Positions 37,863 through 46,687 of a stretch of 64,000 nucleotides of DNA are shown here, one piece after another. The stretch comes from Planctomycetaceae bacterium (lineage in GTDB: Bacteria; Planctomycetota; Planctomycetia; Planctomycetales; Planctomycetaceae): contig JAJDEI010000100.1 of the NCBI GenBank assembly GCA_029259845.1, positions 1-64,000 on the forward strand, given 5' to 3'. A program made the position numbers and the translations under genes. The notes under the pieces are model-generated. The model was not told where the DNA came from and ran no database searches. It saw only the letters and a program-made list of their open reading frames with translations. Every line of letters begins with the position of its first letter. Position 1 is the stretch's first letter.

Positions 37863-40397
37863 ATGAAACAATTGTTCGTCATTGCGGCTCTGTGCGTTCT
37901 GTGGGGGCCAATCCTTCGTCTGTCCGCGGACGATCGCGCAGCGGATGACCGTAGCGCGACCGACTTTGCTCACGACGTCGTCCCCATCCTGCGGCAGCAT
38001 TGCGTCGAGTGCCACGGAGGCGACGAAGCCGAAGGCGGGATGTCGCTGAATACCCGCTCCACATTGTTGGACGCGGAGGCGGTCACACCCGGCCAGGCGG
38101 ACCAGTCAACGCTCATCGAGCTGGTGACGTCAACGGACCCCGTCGAGCAGATGCCCCCCAAGGACCGCGCCCGGCTTACCGCAGCCGAGATCACGACGTT
38201 GCGGAACTGGATCGACGCCGGTGCGTTGTGGGAGGACGGTTTCACTTTCGCGGAGGATCGCTACGAATCGCCGCTCCACCCACGTGAAGTCGAATTGCCG
38301 CCCGCGCGCGACGGACGGAGCAATCCGATCGACCGCATCCTTGATGCGTACTTCGCCGAACACGATCTGCGACCCGGCCCGCCGCTGGACGATCAGACGT
38401 TCATGCGGCGGCTGTCGCTCGACATCACCGGACTGCTCCCGCATCCGGACGAACTCCGGCAGTTCCTCGCCGACGGCAGCAGCGACAAACGCGAGCGATT
38501 GATTCGGCGGACCCTCGACGATGACCGGGCGTTCGCCGAACACTGGCTCACCTTCTGGAGCGATCTGCTCCGCAACACGTACGCCGGCACCGGCTTCATT
38601 GACGACGGCCGCCGGCAGATCACCGAATGGTTATATGGGGCCCTGCTGACCAACAAGCCTTACGACCAGTTCGCGCGGGAACTGATCGCACCCGAACCAG
38701 GAGCGGCCGGGTTCATTCGCGGGATCAAGTGGCGGGGCAACGTCAATTCGTCTCAGGCGACCGAGATTCAGTTCGCCCAGAGCATCGGACAGGTGTTCCT
38801 GGGCATCAACCTCAAGTGCGCATCCTGTCACGATAGCTTCATCGACCGTTGGACCCTCGCCGACACGTACAATCTGGCGGGGATCTACGCGACCGCTCCG
38901 CTGGAGATCCATCGCTGTGATGTGCCGACAGGCCGCTTCGCTGAGCCGGCGTGGCTCTTTCCCGAGTTGGGACAGATCGACCCCGCTGCCGAACAGCCCG
39001 AGCGATTGCGGCAGATGGCCGAATTGATGACGGCCCCGGAAAACGGGCGGCTCACGCGGACCATCGTCAATCGCCTCTGGCAACGCCTGATGGGCCGCGG
39101 CATCGTCCACCCGGTCGACGCCATGCAGACCCGGCCGTGGAGCGAAGAGCTCATCGATTTTCTGGCCTGGGATCTGCGCGAACACGGATACGACCTGAAG
39201 CATACGATGGCGCTCATCGCTGGGTCGCACGCCTATCAATCACAGGCGGCAGCCCTTGACGCTCCCGCCGCTCCTGAGGGCTATGTCTTTGGCGGACCGC
39301 TCACCAAGCGGATGACCGCCGAACAATTCACCGACGCGCTTCACAGCTTGGCCGACACGTGGCCCGGTCCGGACGGTCGCGCCTTCCGTCGCGATGGCCG
39401 CGGGCAGGGAGGGCAACTCGCCGCCGTTGTTCGCGCCGAGGAGCAAGCCGCATCGCGCATTCCGCTCGAGCGATTGGTGACCGGATCGCTCCTCCGGACG
39501 GCGTTGGAGCAATCATTGTGGGTCTGGAGCGACGCCGACGCCCTCACCGAAACTCCGCAGGCAACCGCCCACTTTCGCAAGGCGGTCTCCGTGGACGACG
39601 CCGATCATGTTCTCATCCTGCTGAGTGCGGATCACGCGGCGGCGCTGTTCGTCAACGGCAAACGGCTCGCCAAACAGGAGGGATTCGACCGCGTGCTGGC
39701 CGTCGAAGTGACGCGCCGCCTGCAGCCGGAGGAAAACGTCATCGCCGTGCATGTCGAGAACGACGGCGAGCAGGACCCGAACCCCGCCGGACTGCTGCTG
39801 ACGGTCCTCGGAATTTCGGACAAAGGAGACCTGTTGTGGGCCCGGCCTGCCGACGAGACGTGGCGCGCTGCCGCCGAGGCACCGGACGGCTGGCAACGGC
39901 TTGGCTTCGACGATTCGTCGTGGCCGGCAGCAACGGTGATCGGCGGCGCGGAGGCCGAGCCCTGGACGTTGTTGGAAAAGTTCGACGACGGCAAGTTCAC
40001 CCTGCAACGGGATTGGAACCTTCTCTGGAAGGACCATCCGGTACGTGCGTCCTTGTCTCCTCCCTCCGGGCTGCAGGCAACGCTGGGACGGCCGAACCGC
40101 GAGCAGGTCGTCAGCAGCCGCCCGTCGCAACTGACCACGCTCGAAGCGATCAGCCTGTCCAACGGTGAAGAGATGTCGCGGATGTTGAGCGAGGCCGCAA
40201 CGAGAATTCTGGCGACCCACGCCGAATCGCCCGCCGAACTGACGGACTGGTTGTACTGGTCGGCCCTCACGCGACCGCCCCGCCCGGCGGAGGCTGAGGT
40301 CGCTGCCGAGTTGCTCGGTTCGCCGATCACGACCGAAGGAATCGAGGACCTGCTCTGGACGGTGCTGATGCTGCCGGAGTTTCAACTCATTCGTTAA
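37863..40397 (+). CDS. PSD1-type protein: cytochrome c, DUF1549, DUF1553 with inserted jelly-roll domain
   Basis: The 844-residue exported protein has a signal peptide (MKQLFVIAALCVLWGPILRLSA). A planctomycete cytochrome c domain carries heme motif CVECH at 47-51. DUF1549 follows (about 145-350; FMRRLSLDITGLLPHPDEL) with a second heme motif, CASCH, at 319-323. DUF1553 begins near 385 (LTRTIVNRLWQRLMGRGIV) and resumes at REQVVSSRPSQLTTLEAISLSNGEEM. Between its halves, residues about 550-704 form a beta-rich domain (HFRKAVSVDD, AALFVNGKRLAKQEGF, GWQRLGFDDSSWPAATVIGG) like those of glycosidases. It pairs with the DUF1501 gene 36 bp downstream, the usual arrangement. A periplasmic redox or polysaccharide role is suspected, not shown. 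Confidence 0.85.
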   Translation: MKQLFVIAALCVLWGPILRLSADDRAADDRSATDFAHDVVPILRQHCVECHGGDEAEGGMSLNTRSTLLDAEAVTPGQADQSTLIELVTSTDPVEQMPPKDRARLTAAEITTLRNWIDAGALWEDGFTFAEDRYESPLHPREVELPPARDGRSNPIDRILDAYFAEHDLRPGPPLDDQTFMRRLSLDITGLLPHPDELRQFLADGSSDKRERLIRRTLDDDRAFAEHWLTFWSDLLRNTYAGTGFIDDGRRQITEWLYGALLTNKPYDQFARELIAPEPGAAGFIRGIKWRGNVNSSQATEIQFAQSIGQVFLGINLKCASCHDSFIDRWTLADTYNLAGIYATAPLEIHRCDVPTGRFAEPAWLFPELGQIDPAAEQPERLRQMAELMTAPENGRLTRTIVNRLWQRLMGRGIVHPVDAMQTRPWSEELIDFLAWDLREHGYDLKHTMALIAGSHAYQSQAAALDAPAAPEGYVFGGPLTKRMTAEQFTDALHSLADTWPGPDGRAFRRDGRGQGGQLAAVVRAEEQAASRIPLERLVTGSLLRTALEQSLWVWSDADALTETPQATAHFRKAVSVDDADHVLILLSADHAAALFVNGKRLAKQEGFDRVLAVEVTRRLQPEENVIAVHVENDGEQDPNPAGLLLTVLGISDKGDLLWARPADETWRAAAEAPDGWQRLGFDDSSWPAATVIGGAEAEPWTLLEKFDDGKFTLQRDWNLLWKDHPVRASLSPPSGLQATLGRPNREQVVSSRPSQLTTLEAISLSNGEEMSRMLSEAATRILATHAESPAELTDWLYWSALTRPPRPAEAEVAAELLGSPITTEGIEDLLWTVLMLPEFQLIR

Positions 40398-40433
40398 TTG
40401 ACGATTTCTCTCCTCACCCAGGGAGACCCGACC

Positions 40434-41906
40434 ATGCGATCTGACATGCAGAACATCGAGCAGACAACCACCGACGAGCAACAGACCCGTCGCCGGTTCC
40501 TCCAGGCGATGGCAGCCTCCGCCGGGGCGGCCATGATGACGGGTGAACCGCGGCAGCTCCGCGCTGCGACGGAGGGAGACCGCATCGGTGCTCCGGCGGC
40601 AACGGCGGATTGCTGCATCGTGTTGTGGATGGGCGGCGGCATGGCGGCTCCCGACACCTTCGACCCCAAACAATACTTTCCGTTTGAGATCGGACGAGAA
40701 GTCGCTCCGATCATCAGCACGTTTCCCGCGATCGACACGGCTGTCGACAACATCAAAATTAGCGAAGGATTGGAGCAGATCGCGCAGGTGATGGACCGGG
40801 CGACGCTCGTCCGCTCTCATGTGTTGGCCGACCTGGGCAACATCCTGCATTCGCGGCATCAGTACCATTGGCACACCGGTTACGTGCCGCCTGTCACCGT
40901 CGCCGCCCCCCACATCGGTGCCTGGATGGCCCGCGCGCTCGGTCCGGCCAACCCGGTGATCCCGCCGTTTATCAACATCGGCCAGCGGATCGAGGGCAAC
41001 GGAGAGTCCGAGGAACTCAAGGCGTTCACCACCGCCGGATTCTTCGGCAGTGAGTTTGGTCCGTTCAACATCCCCGACCCGGCCCAGGCCGCCGCCGCTG
41101 TTCGCCCGCCAGAAGGGATGGACATCGGGCGTTTTCAGAATCGTTACCGTGCCTACAAGAAACTGGTCGAACAATCGCCGCAGGCGCAGTACGCCAGCGA
41201 CTACCACCAGGAGTCGATGGTCCGGTCGATGGAAAACGCCTATCGTCTGCTTGAATCCAAGCACAAAGACGCCTTCGATCTCGCGCTGGAGCCGAAAGAG
41301 TCGTTCGAAAAGTACGACACCGGACGCTTCGGCCAGGGTTGCCTGCTGGCGCGGCGGCTCGTCGAAGCGGGGGCCCGGTACATCGAGGTGACCACCGAAT
41401 ACGTGCCGTTCTTGAATTGGGACACCCACGAAAACGGCCATACGACTGCCGCCCGCATGAAGCAGCAGATCGACCGTCCCATCGCCCAGCTCGTGCTTGA
41501 TCTCGAACAACGGGGGCTGTTGGACCGCACATTGATCGTTCTCGCCAGCGAGTTCAGCCGCGACATGCTCATCGAAGGGGTGCCGGGAAGCGCGGCCCGC
41601 GACCAGTCTCGGGCGAAAACCGACGTGCTCCAGGAAATGCGGCACTACGGCCTGCACCGACATTTCACCGGATCGTCTTCGGTGCTCATGTTCGGCGGCG
41701 GCATGCAACGAGGATTGCTCTACGGCGAGACCGCGCAAGAGCGGCCCTGCATCGTCACCAAGAACCCGGTGTCGATCACCGATCTGCACGCGACGATCTT
41801 CACCGCCATGGGCATCCGGCCACAGACCGGCTTCGAGATCGAACGCCGCCCGTTCTTCGCCACCACAGACGGACTCGGCAAGCCGGTGATGGACCTGTTT
41901 GGTTGA
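40434..41906 (+). CDS. DUF1501 domain protein, Tat-exported, partner of PSD1
   Basis: The 490-residue DUF1501 protein has a twin-arginine-type signal (TRRRFLQAMAASAGAAMM, near residues 18-35). The domain reads CCIVLWMGGGMAAPDTFDPKQYFPFEIG at the start, VTTEYVPFLNWDTHENGHTTAARMKQQID in the middle and LASEFSRDML late. It is distinct from the two DUF1501 copies at 17-20 kb. The ATG at 40434 has AGGGAG upstream; the frame before it uses a TTG. The location directly behind the PSD1 gene is the canonical pairing in planctomycetes, so the two products probably work together in the periplasm. Confidence 0.88.
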   Translation: MRSDMQNIEQTTTDEQQTRRRFLQAMAASAGAAMMTGEPRQLRAATEGDRIGAPAATADCCIVLWMGGGMAAPDTFDPKQYFPFEIGREVAPIISTFPAIDTAVDNIKISEGLEQIAQVMDRATLVRSHVLADLGNILHSRHQYHWHTGYVPPVTVAAPHIGAWMARALGPANPVIPPFINIGQRIEGNGESEELKAFTTAGFFGSEFGPFNIPDPAQAAAAVRPPEGMDIGRFQNRYRAYKKLVEQSPQAQYASDYHQESMVRSMENAYRLLESKHKDAFDLALEPKESFEKYDTGRFGQGCLLARRLVEAGARYIEVTTEYVPFLNWDTHENGHTTAARMKQQIDRPIAQLVLDLEQRGLLDRTLIVLASEFSRDMLIEGVPGSAARDQSRAKTDVLQEMRHYGLHRHFTGSSSVLMFGGGMQRGLLYGETAQERPCIVTKNPVSITDLHATIFTAMGIRPQTGFEIERRPFFATTDGLGKPVMDLFG

Positions 41907-41933
41907 ACCGCCGAAGATGACGTAAAGCCGTCG

Positions 41934-42072
41934 GGTGGCGGGGGCGCTGCAACAGCACTCGGTGGTCTTGCCGTGCCGATCACGGGGGCGACGTCGTTGC
42001 CTGGTGGATCGTTCACCGCCCCCGAATCGAAGGGTTGCCGTTGTTCAATACACCAATGCGCCCCCGCCACCC
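41934..42072 (+). repeat. R2 element, right array, first copy
   Basis: The 139-bp copy is in the same orientation as 36184-36323 and nearly identical to it. It is followed by the same spacer sequence (GATCACAAAGTGCGGATGTT) and then R1. Confidence 0.85.
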
Positions 42073-42115
42073 GACGCCGAAGATCACAAAGTGCGGATGT
42101 TCCGGTCGGGTGGCG

Positions 42116-42268
42116 GGGCCGTTCAAAGATTGCAGATGGGCAACCTCGTAACCCGAAGCGTCAGCGAGGGACGAATCGCCAACTCACGTTCGCTTCCTTG
42201 CTTACGCTTCGGGTTACCATTGAGCTTGTCCCGGTCGGTCCTCTCCAAAGTGAAACTTTGAATGGCCC
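42116..42268 (+). repeat. R1 repeat, copy 5
   Basis: The 153-bp copy begins GGGCCGTTCAAAG and ends CTTTGAATGGCCC. It is flanked on both sides by R2 copies. Confidence 0.9.
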
Positions 42269-42269
42269 C

Positions 42270-42410
42270 GGGTGGCGGGGGCGCTGTAACAGCATTTGGT
42301 GGTCTTGCCGCGTCGATCACGGGGGCGACGTCGTCAGTTTGGTGGATCGTTCACCGCCCCCCGACCAATGGGTTGTCGTTGTTCAACGCACCAATGCGCC
42401 CCCGCCACCC
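42270..42410 (+). repeat. R2 element, right array, second copy
   Basis: The 141-bp copy begins immediately after R1 copy 5. The junction GGCCCCGGGTGGCGGGGG is the same as at 36179-36196, so R1 and R2 were duplicated as a joined unit. Confidence 0.85.
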
Positions 42411-42456
42411 GACGCAGCCTCAAGGCTGAACTCCCACTCCCAAGCTCGTCAGAGCA

Positions 42457-43632
42457 CTACGAACGCCCGCTCGGCTGCGCGGCGAAGCTCGTGACCTGTC
42501 GGATGGCTTCGGTCATCGCGGAGCGGTCAACTTCGTGCACGTCGAGTTTTTGGCCGACGGCAGGGAGCATGGTGAGCGTGAGCCGTCCGCCGAGATGCTG
42601 GCGAAACTGCTCCAGTCCGGCGAACAGGGTGTCCGTGTCCTCCAGCAACGGATGCGTAAGCGGCAAACCGAGCTTTGCCAGGCAATCGAGCGTGCGGTCT
42701 GCGTCTTCTTTTGGCAGGCCGCAAACCAGTGAGGAGTAGACTGTGTCGATGGCCACTCCGATGCTGACCGCCTCGCCGTGACGGAGTTGGAACCCGGACA
42801 TCACTTCCAGCGTGTGGGCCGACCAATGCCCGAAGTCGAGTGGCCGTGCTTCCAGTGCCTCGAACGGGTCGCCCCCTTCGGTGATGTGGGCAAGATGCAG
42901 TTCAGCCGAACGCCGGATGACCGGTGCGGCGGCGTCCCAGTCCCGTTGGCGAATCCGGCCGGCAGACCGGCAGATCGCATCGAAGGCCTCCGCGTCTTTC
43001 AGTAACGTCACCTTGACCGCCTCGGAGAATCCGCAGCGAAAGTCACGGTCCGGGAGCGTCTCCAGCAACGCCGCGTCGTTGATCACTCCCCAGGGAACGG
43101 CGAACGTGCCGATCCAGTTCTTCTGCTCGAACAGGTTGACCGCATTCTTAACGCCGATCCCCGAATCCGCCTGCGCGAGCGTGGTCGTCGGCAGCCGCAC
43201 GAGACGGATCCCCCGATGGGCCAGAGCCGCAGCGAAACCGACCGCGTCGAGCACCGCCCCGCCTCCGACGACGATCACATAACTGCGACGATCCAGCGCG
43301 GCGGCGTTCATGCACTTGAGCATCTGCTCGATGATGTGGATGTCGTTCTTGGCCGCTTCGCCGCCGCGGACAACCTGGATGTTCCCCGGCATGGTGACGC
43401 GATCGGCATGATCGGCCACGAATCCCCGAATCCGCGCCTTCAACTGGGGCATGGCCTGGGCGACCTGTTCGTCCAGCCAGAACTGCACCCGAGCCGCCGC
43501 GCCGCCGGACGGTTCGAGCAGTTCCGCGAGAGCGGACTGGTCCCTGCCGAGCACATCCTCGGTGAACCGCAGCCGATGAGTGAAGGGGACCGTGAATGCG
43601 GCGTCGATTGCAGTCGGCTGGCAGTCAGTCAT
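42457..43632 (-). CDS. Sugar-phosphate cyclase, EboD-type 3-dehydroquinate synthase homologue
   Basis: The 391-residue protein belongs to the dehydroquinate synthase-like superfamily. Its signatures match the EboD branch rather than AroB: GGEAAKND at 90-97, [10 protein letters not shown] at 123-132, and [19 protein letters not shown] at 148-166, where AroB has GGK in the equivalent position. [16 protein letters not shown] and [13 protein letters not shown] follow. EboD is encoded in the ebo cluster for export or placement of algal and cyanobacterial metabolites; its cyclised product is not well defined. None of eboA, eboB, eboC, eboE or eboF is near, so this is an orphan. The housekeeping AroB role is less likely but not excluded. 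Confidence 0.78.
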   Translation of the reverse strand: MTDCQPTAIDAAFTVPFTHRLRFTEDVLGRDQSALAELLEPSGGAAARVQFWLDEQVAQAMPQLKARIRGFVADHADRVTMPGNIQVVRGGEAAKNDIHIIEQMLKCMNAAALDRRSYVIVVGGGAVLDAVGFAAALAHRGIRLVRLPTTTLAQADSGIGVKNAVNLFEQKNWIGTFAVPWGVINDAALLETLPDRDFRCGFSEAVKVTLLKDAEAFDAICRSAGRIRQRDWDAAAPVIRRSAELHLAHITEGGDPFEALEARPLDFGHWSAHTLEVMSGFQLRHGEAVSIGVAIDTVYSSLVCGLPKEDADRTLDCLAKLGLPLTHPLLEDTDTLFAGLEQFRQHLGGRLTLTMLPAVGQKLDVHEVDRSAMTEAIRQVTSFAAQPSGRS

Positions 43633-43683
43633 GGAAGTCCGGGCAAGTGCGGTGGGAAATCGCGAAGGGTTGTCGGTGCGTCG

Positions 43684-43829
43684 GGGTGGCTGGGGCGCTG
43701 TTGGGGCGACGGGAACGTGTCCTCAGATCGAACACCGGGGCCGTGACGCGGTCAGTGCACCGTCCACAGCCCCAGGCTTCCGGGCGGCTGGCCAATCGTC
43801 GGGATCAGATCGCCCGAGCCTCCCCCACC
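43684..43829 (+). repeat. R3 GGGTGGCTGGGGC-type element
   Basis: The element opens GGGTGGCTGGGGCGCTGTTG and ends with degenerate CGCCCGAGCCTCCCCCACC. Its first 90 bases resemble the reverse complement of 435-526. It occupies about half of the 319-bp gap between the cyclase and DUF420 genes; nothing else is seen there. Confidence 0.55.
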
Positions 43830-43951
43830 ATCGGGCGGAGGCACCCGGACGGAAGACGCACCAGAACCCATGTGGCCAAGAACGTCTCGATTCACTATGA
43901 ACCATCTCCGCACGTCTCTCAACTCTGTCTCGCTTCTCCCGGGCATGAAGC

Positions 43952-44449
43952 ATGTGGAAACAAGGATTTCTGGGCAACGACGCCTCGCTGATGCTGGACG
44001 TGGTGGTCACGGCGCTGGTCCTGGTCGTACCGGTTCTGGTCTCAAGCATCTGGCTCGTGAAGTTTCGCCGCCGGTATGCGGTTCACAAGCGGCTGCAACT
44101 GTCCCTTGCCGCCGTGTTGCTGCTGACCGTCGCGGCGTTTGAGGTCGACATGCAGTGGGTCCACGGCGGCTGGCAGAATATCGTCAACAAGGACCCGTCA
44201 GCCCCGCGGCTGGCCGGTGACGATCTCGCATTCGTGCGGACCGTGCTGCACGTCCACTTGCTCTTTGCCGTTTCGACGCCGCTGGTTTGGGCGATGACGA
44301 TCACCCTCGCCCTGCGGCGGATGCCGGTCCCGCCCGCTCCCTGCGCCCACAGCCGGCTGCACAGGTTCCTTGGCTGGGCCTCAACGGCCGACCTCGTGCT
44401 CACCTCTGTCACCGGTTTGACGTTCTACTACGTCGCGTTTGTCCGGTAA
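43952..44449 (+). CDS. DUF420 membrane protein
   Basis: The 165-residue membrane protein has four predicted hydrophobic helices. The conserved DUF420 histidines lie in VHKRLQ, VLHVHLLFAVSTPLVW and HSRLHRFLGWASTADLVLTSVTGLTFYYV. DUF420 proteins (CtaM/YozB-like) are usually associated with heme-copper oxidase assembly. No cytochrome oxidase gene is in the window. The ATG at 43952 lacks a strong ribosome-binding site. It is convergent with the thioester-reductase-like gene. Confidence 0.78.
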   Translation: MWKQGFLGNDASLMLDVVVTALVLVVPVLVSSIWLVKFRRRYAVHKRLQLSLAAVLLLTVAAFEVDMQWVHGGWQNIVNKDPSAPRLAGDDLAFVRTVLHVHLLFAVSTPLVWAMTITLALRRMPVPPAPCAHSRLHRFLGWASTADLVLTSVTGLTFYYVAFVR

Positions 44450-44581
44450 AGAACGCTGCTGGGGCAAAGTCGGCTCAGAGAGTTTTCCCGCGGCGGTTGG
44501 TTTCGGTGACGGAGCCGGCCCCTGCTTCGGCGAGCGATGTTCGGCCAGATGCGACATGGCATCGGCCAAATCGCTCGCCGG

Positions 44582-45727
44582 TTACATGAGCACGTGCTCA
44601 GGTTGCTTTTCCACGCGGTCATTCCAGCGAAACCGCATGTCGATCGCCACGCGCGAGAGATGGTTGAGCATCGCCAGGTCGATGTGAGGACAGGGCAGAT
44701 GCGGTGCAGCGTTTCGGGTGTGGGCGGCGTCAAAGATCGGATCGTCCCGCCAGTACGAGTCGTACACCCGCATGTGTTCGTGGAAGAGTTCCTCGAACTC
44801 GCTGGGGGTCTCGCGCGTCTCACCAGCCCCGTAGAAGCCGAGCCCGTAGACGCTGGTCGCCGCTTCGATGGCATCGCGAATCTGCCGGGTCGTGATCGGG
44901 CAACGCGGGGTGAGGTGGTACGTCTCGCCGTGCAGCTCCGGATGCGTGAGCACGTGGGACATCACCGCTGAGACCCAGTCGACCGGCACGAAATTCTTTC
45001 GTTCGGTGCCGTCGACGTTGATCTCGACCTCCGAGACGTTGGTCAACCCCGTCGCATCTCTCTCGCCCTGTTGCCTGACCAGCGTATCGGCGATTTGCAG
45101 GATGACATAGAAATTGTGGAAAGTGGTCGACCAGCCGGTGCGGCTGTCACCCACGATGATCGCGGGACGGAAAATCGTGGGAGGATTGCTGAAGCCCGCC
45201 TCCCGGACCAGTTTCTCCGCTTCGACTTTGCTGCGCTCGTAGTCGTTGCCCCATTCCTGGCCTTCGTCCAGTTCCGACTCGGTCACCCGCCCCTGCCGGA
45301 GTCCGCAGACATAGGACGTGGAGACGTGATGGAACTGCCCGATGCCGGCGGTATCGCAAAAGTCGAGCACATACCGCATCCCCTGGACATTCGACCTCCA
45401 GGGCTCACTTTCGCGCGACGTGCTGACAAATTGCAAGCTGGCCGCATTGTGGATGAGATGGCCACAATTGTCCGCGATCCAGGCGGCGTCCTCTTTGCTC
45501 AAGCCGAGCCCCGGCTGTGAGATATCCCCTTCCAGCACATGGGGCCGCTCCAGTGCTTTGCCCAGCTTGTTTTCCCAGGTCCTGATCTGGCTTTCCACGC
45601 GCTGTTGCGGCGAATGTTTGCGGCTGCCACGGACGAGCACGGCCAACGGGACATCTTCGAGGATCAAGTCGCGGACGAGATACCGGCCGAGAAGTCCGGT
45701 CGCTCCAGTGAGGAGATGATGTTCCAT
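44582..45727 (-). CDS. SDR / thioester-reductase-like NAD(P)-dependent protein
   Basis: The 381-residue extended SDR resembles the thioester-reductase and male-sterility (NAD-binding 4) group. It opens with LLTGATGLLGRYLVRDL, includes VLVRGSRKHSPQQRVESQI, HLIHNAASLQF and NVQGMRYVLDFC. The catalytic part is HHVSTSYVCG with YERSKVEAEKLVREAG and FRPAIIVGDSRTG. The C-terminal third (FFGAGET-like region to the end) is specific to the protein. Such enzymes reduce acyl thioesters to aldehydes or act as epimerases; no acyl carrier or synthetase domain is attached. Membership is clear, function is not. Confidence 0.8.
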   Translation of the reverse strand: MEHHLLTGATGLLGRYLVRDLILEDVPLAVLVRGSRKHSPQQRVESQIRTWENKLGKALERPHVLEGDISQPGLGLSKEDAAWIADNCGHLIHNAASLQFVSTSRESEPWRSNVQGMRYVLDFCDTAGIGQFHHVSTSYVCGLRQGRVTESELDEGQEWGNDYERSKVEAEKLVREAGFSNPPTIFRPAIIVGDSRTGWSTTFHNFYVILQIADTLVRQQGERDATGLTNVSEVEINVDGTERKNFVPVDWVSAVMSHVLTHPELHGETYHLTPRCPITTRQIRDAIEAATSVYGLGFYGAGETRETPSEFEELFHEHMRVYDSYWRDDPIFDAAHTRNAAPHLPCPHIDLAMLNHLSRVAIDMRFRWNDRVEKQPEHVLM

Positions 45728-46238
45728 CGGGGATTTCTGTCAGGAGTTGGTATCGGGAGATCGCGGATCGTGATGGCAGATCGACGCGGCAAGCGAACAG
45801 CGCGGTGGCTCCGAGCGGGGGACCGCGTCCATGTTGCTGATCCTTCAGTTTATCGGCCGATCTTATCCATCACAATGGATCGGTTGCCAGAGCGGGCAAG
45901 TTTGCCCGATTCGGGGAAAGCGGGCACGCCGGCCTGGGGAGCCAGCGTGTGACTCACATAACCCTCAGCACCGTGAGGTGTTACAGTCACCAATGACACA
46001 ACCTGCGCAGGCCGGACTGGACCCGCGGAAGATGCCCACTCTGGGAAACGATCGCCTTGACATTTCCTAACCGTCGGTTCGCCCATTTCGCCCGGTCCCC
46101 CAACGATCGAGACCCGGCATCGGTCAGATAGTGCGATCGAAGACGTGTTCACGCTGGATTATTTGTTAAGACCTGCAGCGGCACGCAGAATCGAGTGTCT
46201 CAACCGACTGCGAAAATCGGCTGGCTCACGCGCACGTT
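45728..46238. other. Intergenic region, no recognised gene
   Basis: The 511-bp gap lies between the thioester-reductase-like gene and the end of the flagellar operon. Short frames are present but have no recognisable content. A small hairpin CCTCAC-type sequence (CCCTCAGCACCGTGAGG, about 45962-45978) is visible. Confidence 0.4.
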
Positions 46239-46586
46239 TCAGGTCGCAGGGGATGACGCAATGCCGTTGGGCGAGGTCTCTGCGAGCGTGCGGAGCAGCC
46301 GACGAGTCGCTCTCATTCCCAGGATGGCGACGGCGTGGGTCGTTGACGAAGGCTCCAGCCCGCCGAACAGCGCCGAACGGACCATGCCGCGGACGGCTTC
46401 TTCGAGCGGCGGGAAACGGGAGAGGAACCGGGCAATGTCGCGCACACTGAGGTCGCTGTCGGCCTCCGTTTCGTCGAGCCAACGCAGAAGTTCGGCCCGC
46501 AGTTCCGGCGCGAGGCGGGCCCGATTGTGAGGGCCGCGCAGCCCGTGCGGCAAGTGATGGGCAAAGGGATCAGCCGTCTCGTCCAT
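46239..46586 (-). CDS. Small HDOD-like protein at end of flagellar operon
   Basis: The 115-residue protein begins MDETADPFAHHLPHGL. The stretch SDLSVRDIARFLSRFPPLEEAVRGMVRSALFGGLEPSSTTHAVAILGMRATRRLLRTL follows the helical layout of HDOD domains, with ..DLA..I..P.L...V..., then AV..LG...... It is a short version lacking the rest of the roughly 200-residue domain. It lies about 230 bp downstream of flgL on the same strand. HDOD proteins often accompany motility and signalling genes. The assignment rests on pattern only and the function is unknown. Confidence 0.5.
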   Translation of the reverse strand: MDETADPFAHHLPHGLRGPHNRARLAPELRAELLRWLDETEADSDLSVRDIARFLSRFPPLEEAVRGMVRSALFGGLEPSSTTHAVAILGMRATRRLLRTLAETSPNGIASSPAT

Positions 46587-46687
46587 GATTGTGACCCGTT
46601 GATTCAGAGGCCGTTTCGAGACCACGATTCCGACCGGAATGGGAGGACGTCAAACGTGAAGGGCCTAAGCGTGTGATCTGTCGGCCA

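Larger units (their letters stand above)
41907..42456. other. Gene-free region with R2-R1-R2 array
   Basis: The 550-bp region contains R2 (41934-42072), spacer, R1 (42116-42268), and a second R2 (42270-42410) butted to the R1. It ends with half of an R5-like sequence (CCTCAAGGCTGAACTCCCA, near 42418). No gene is present. Confidence 0.7.

Noticed and set aside
39513-41789. 758-residue open frame on the minus strand
   Set aside because: It is antisense to the PSD1 and DUF1501 genes; the sense frames have clear family motifs.
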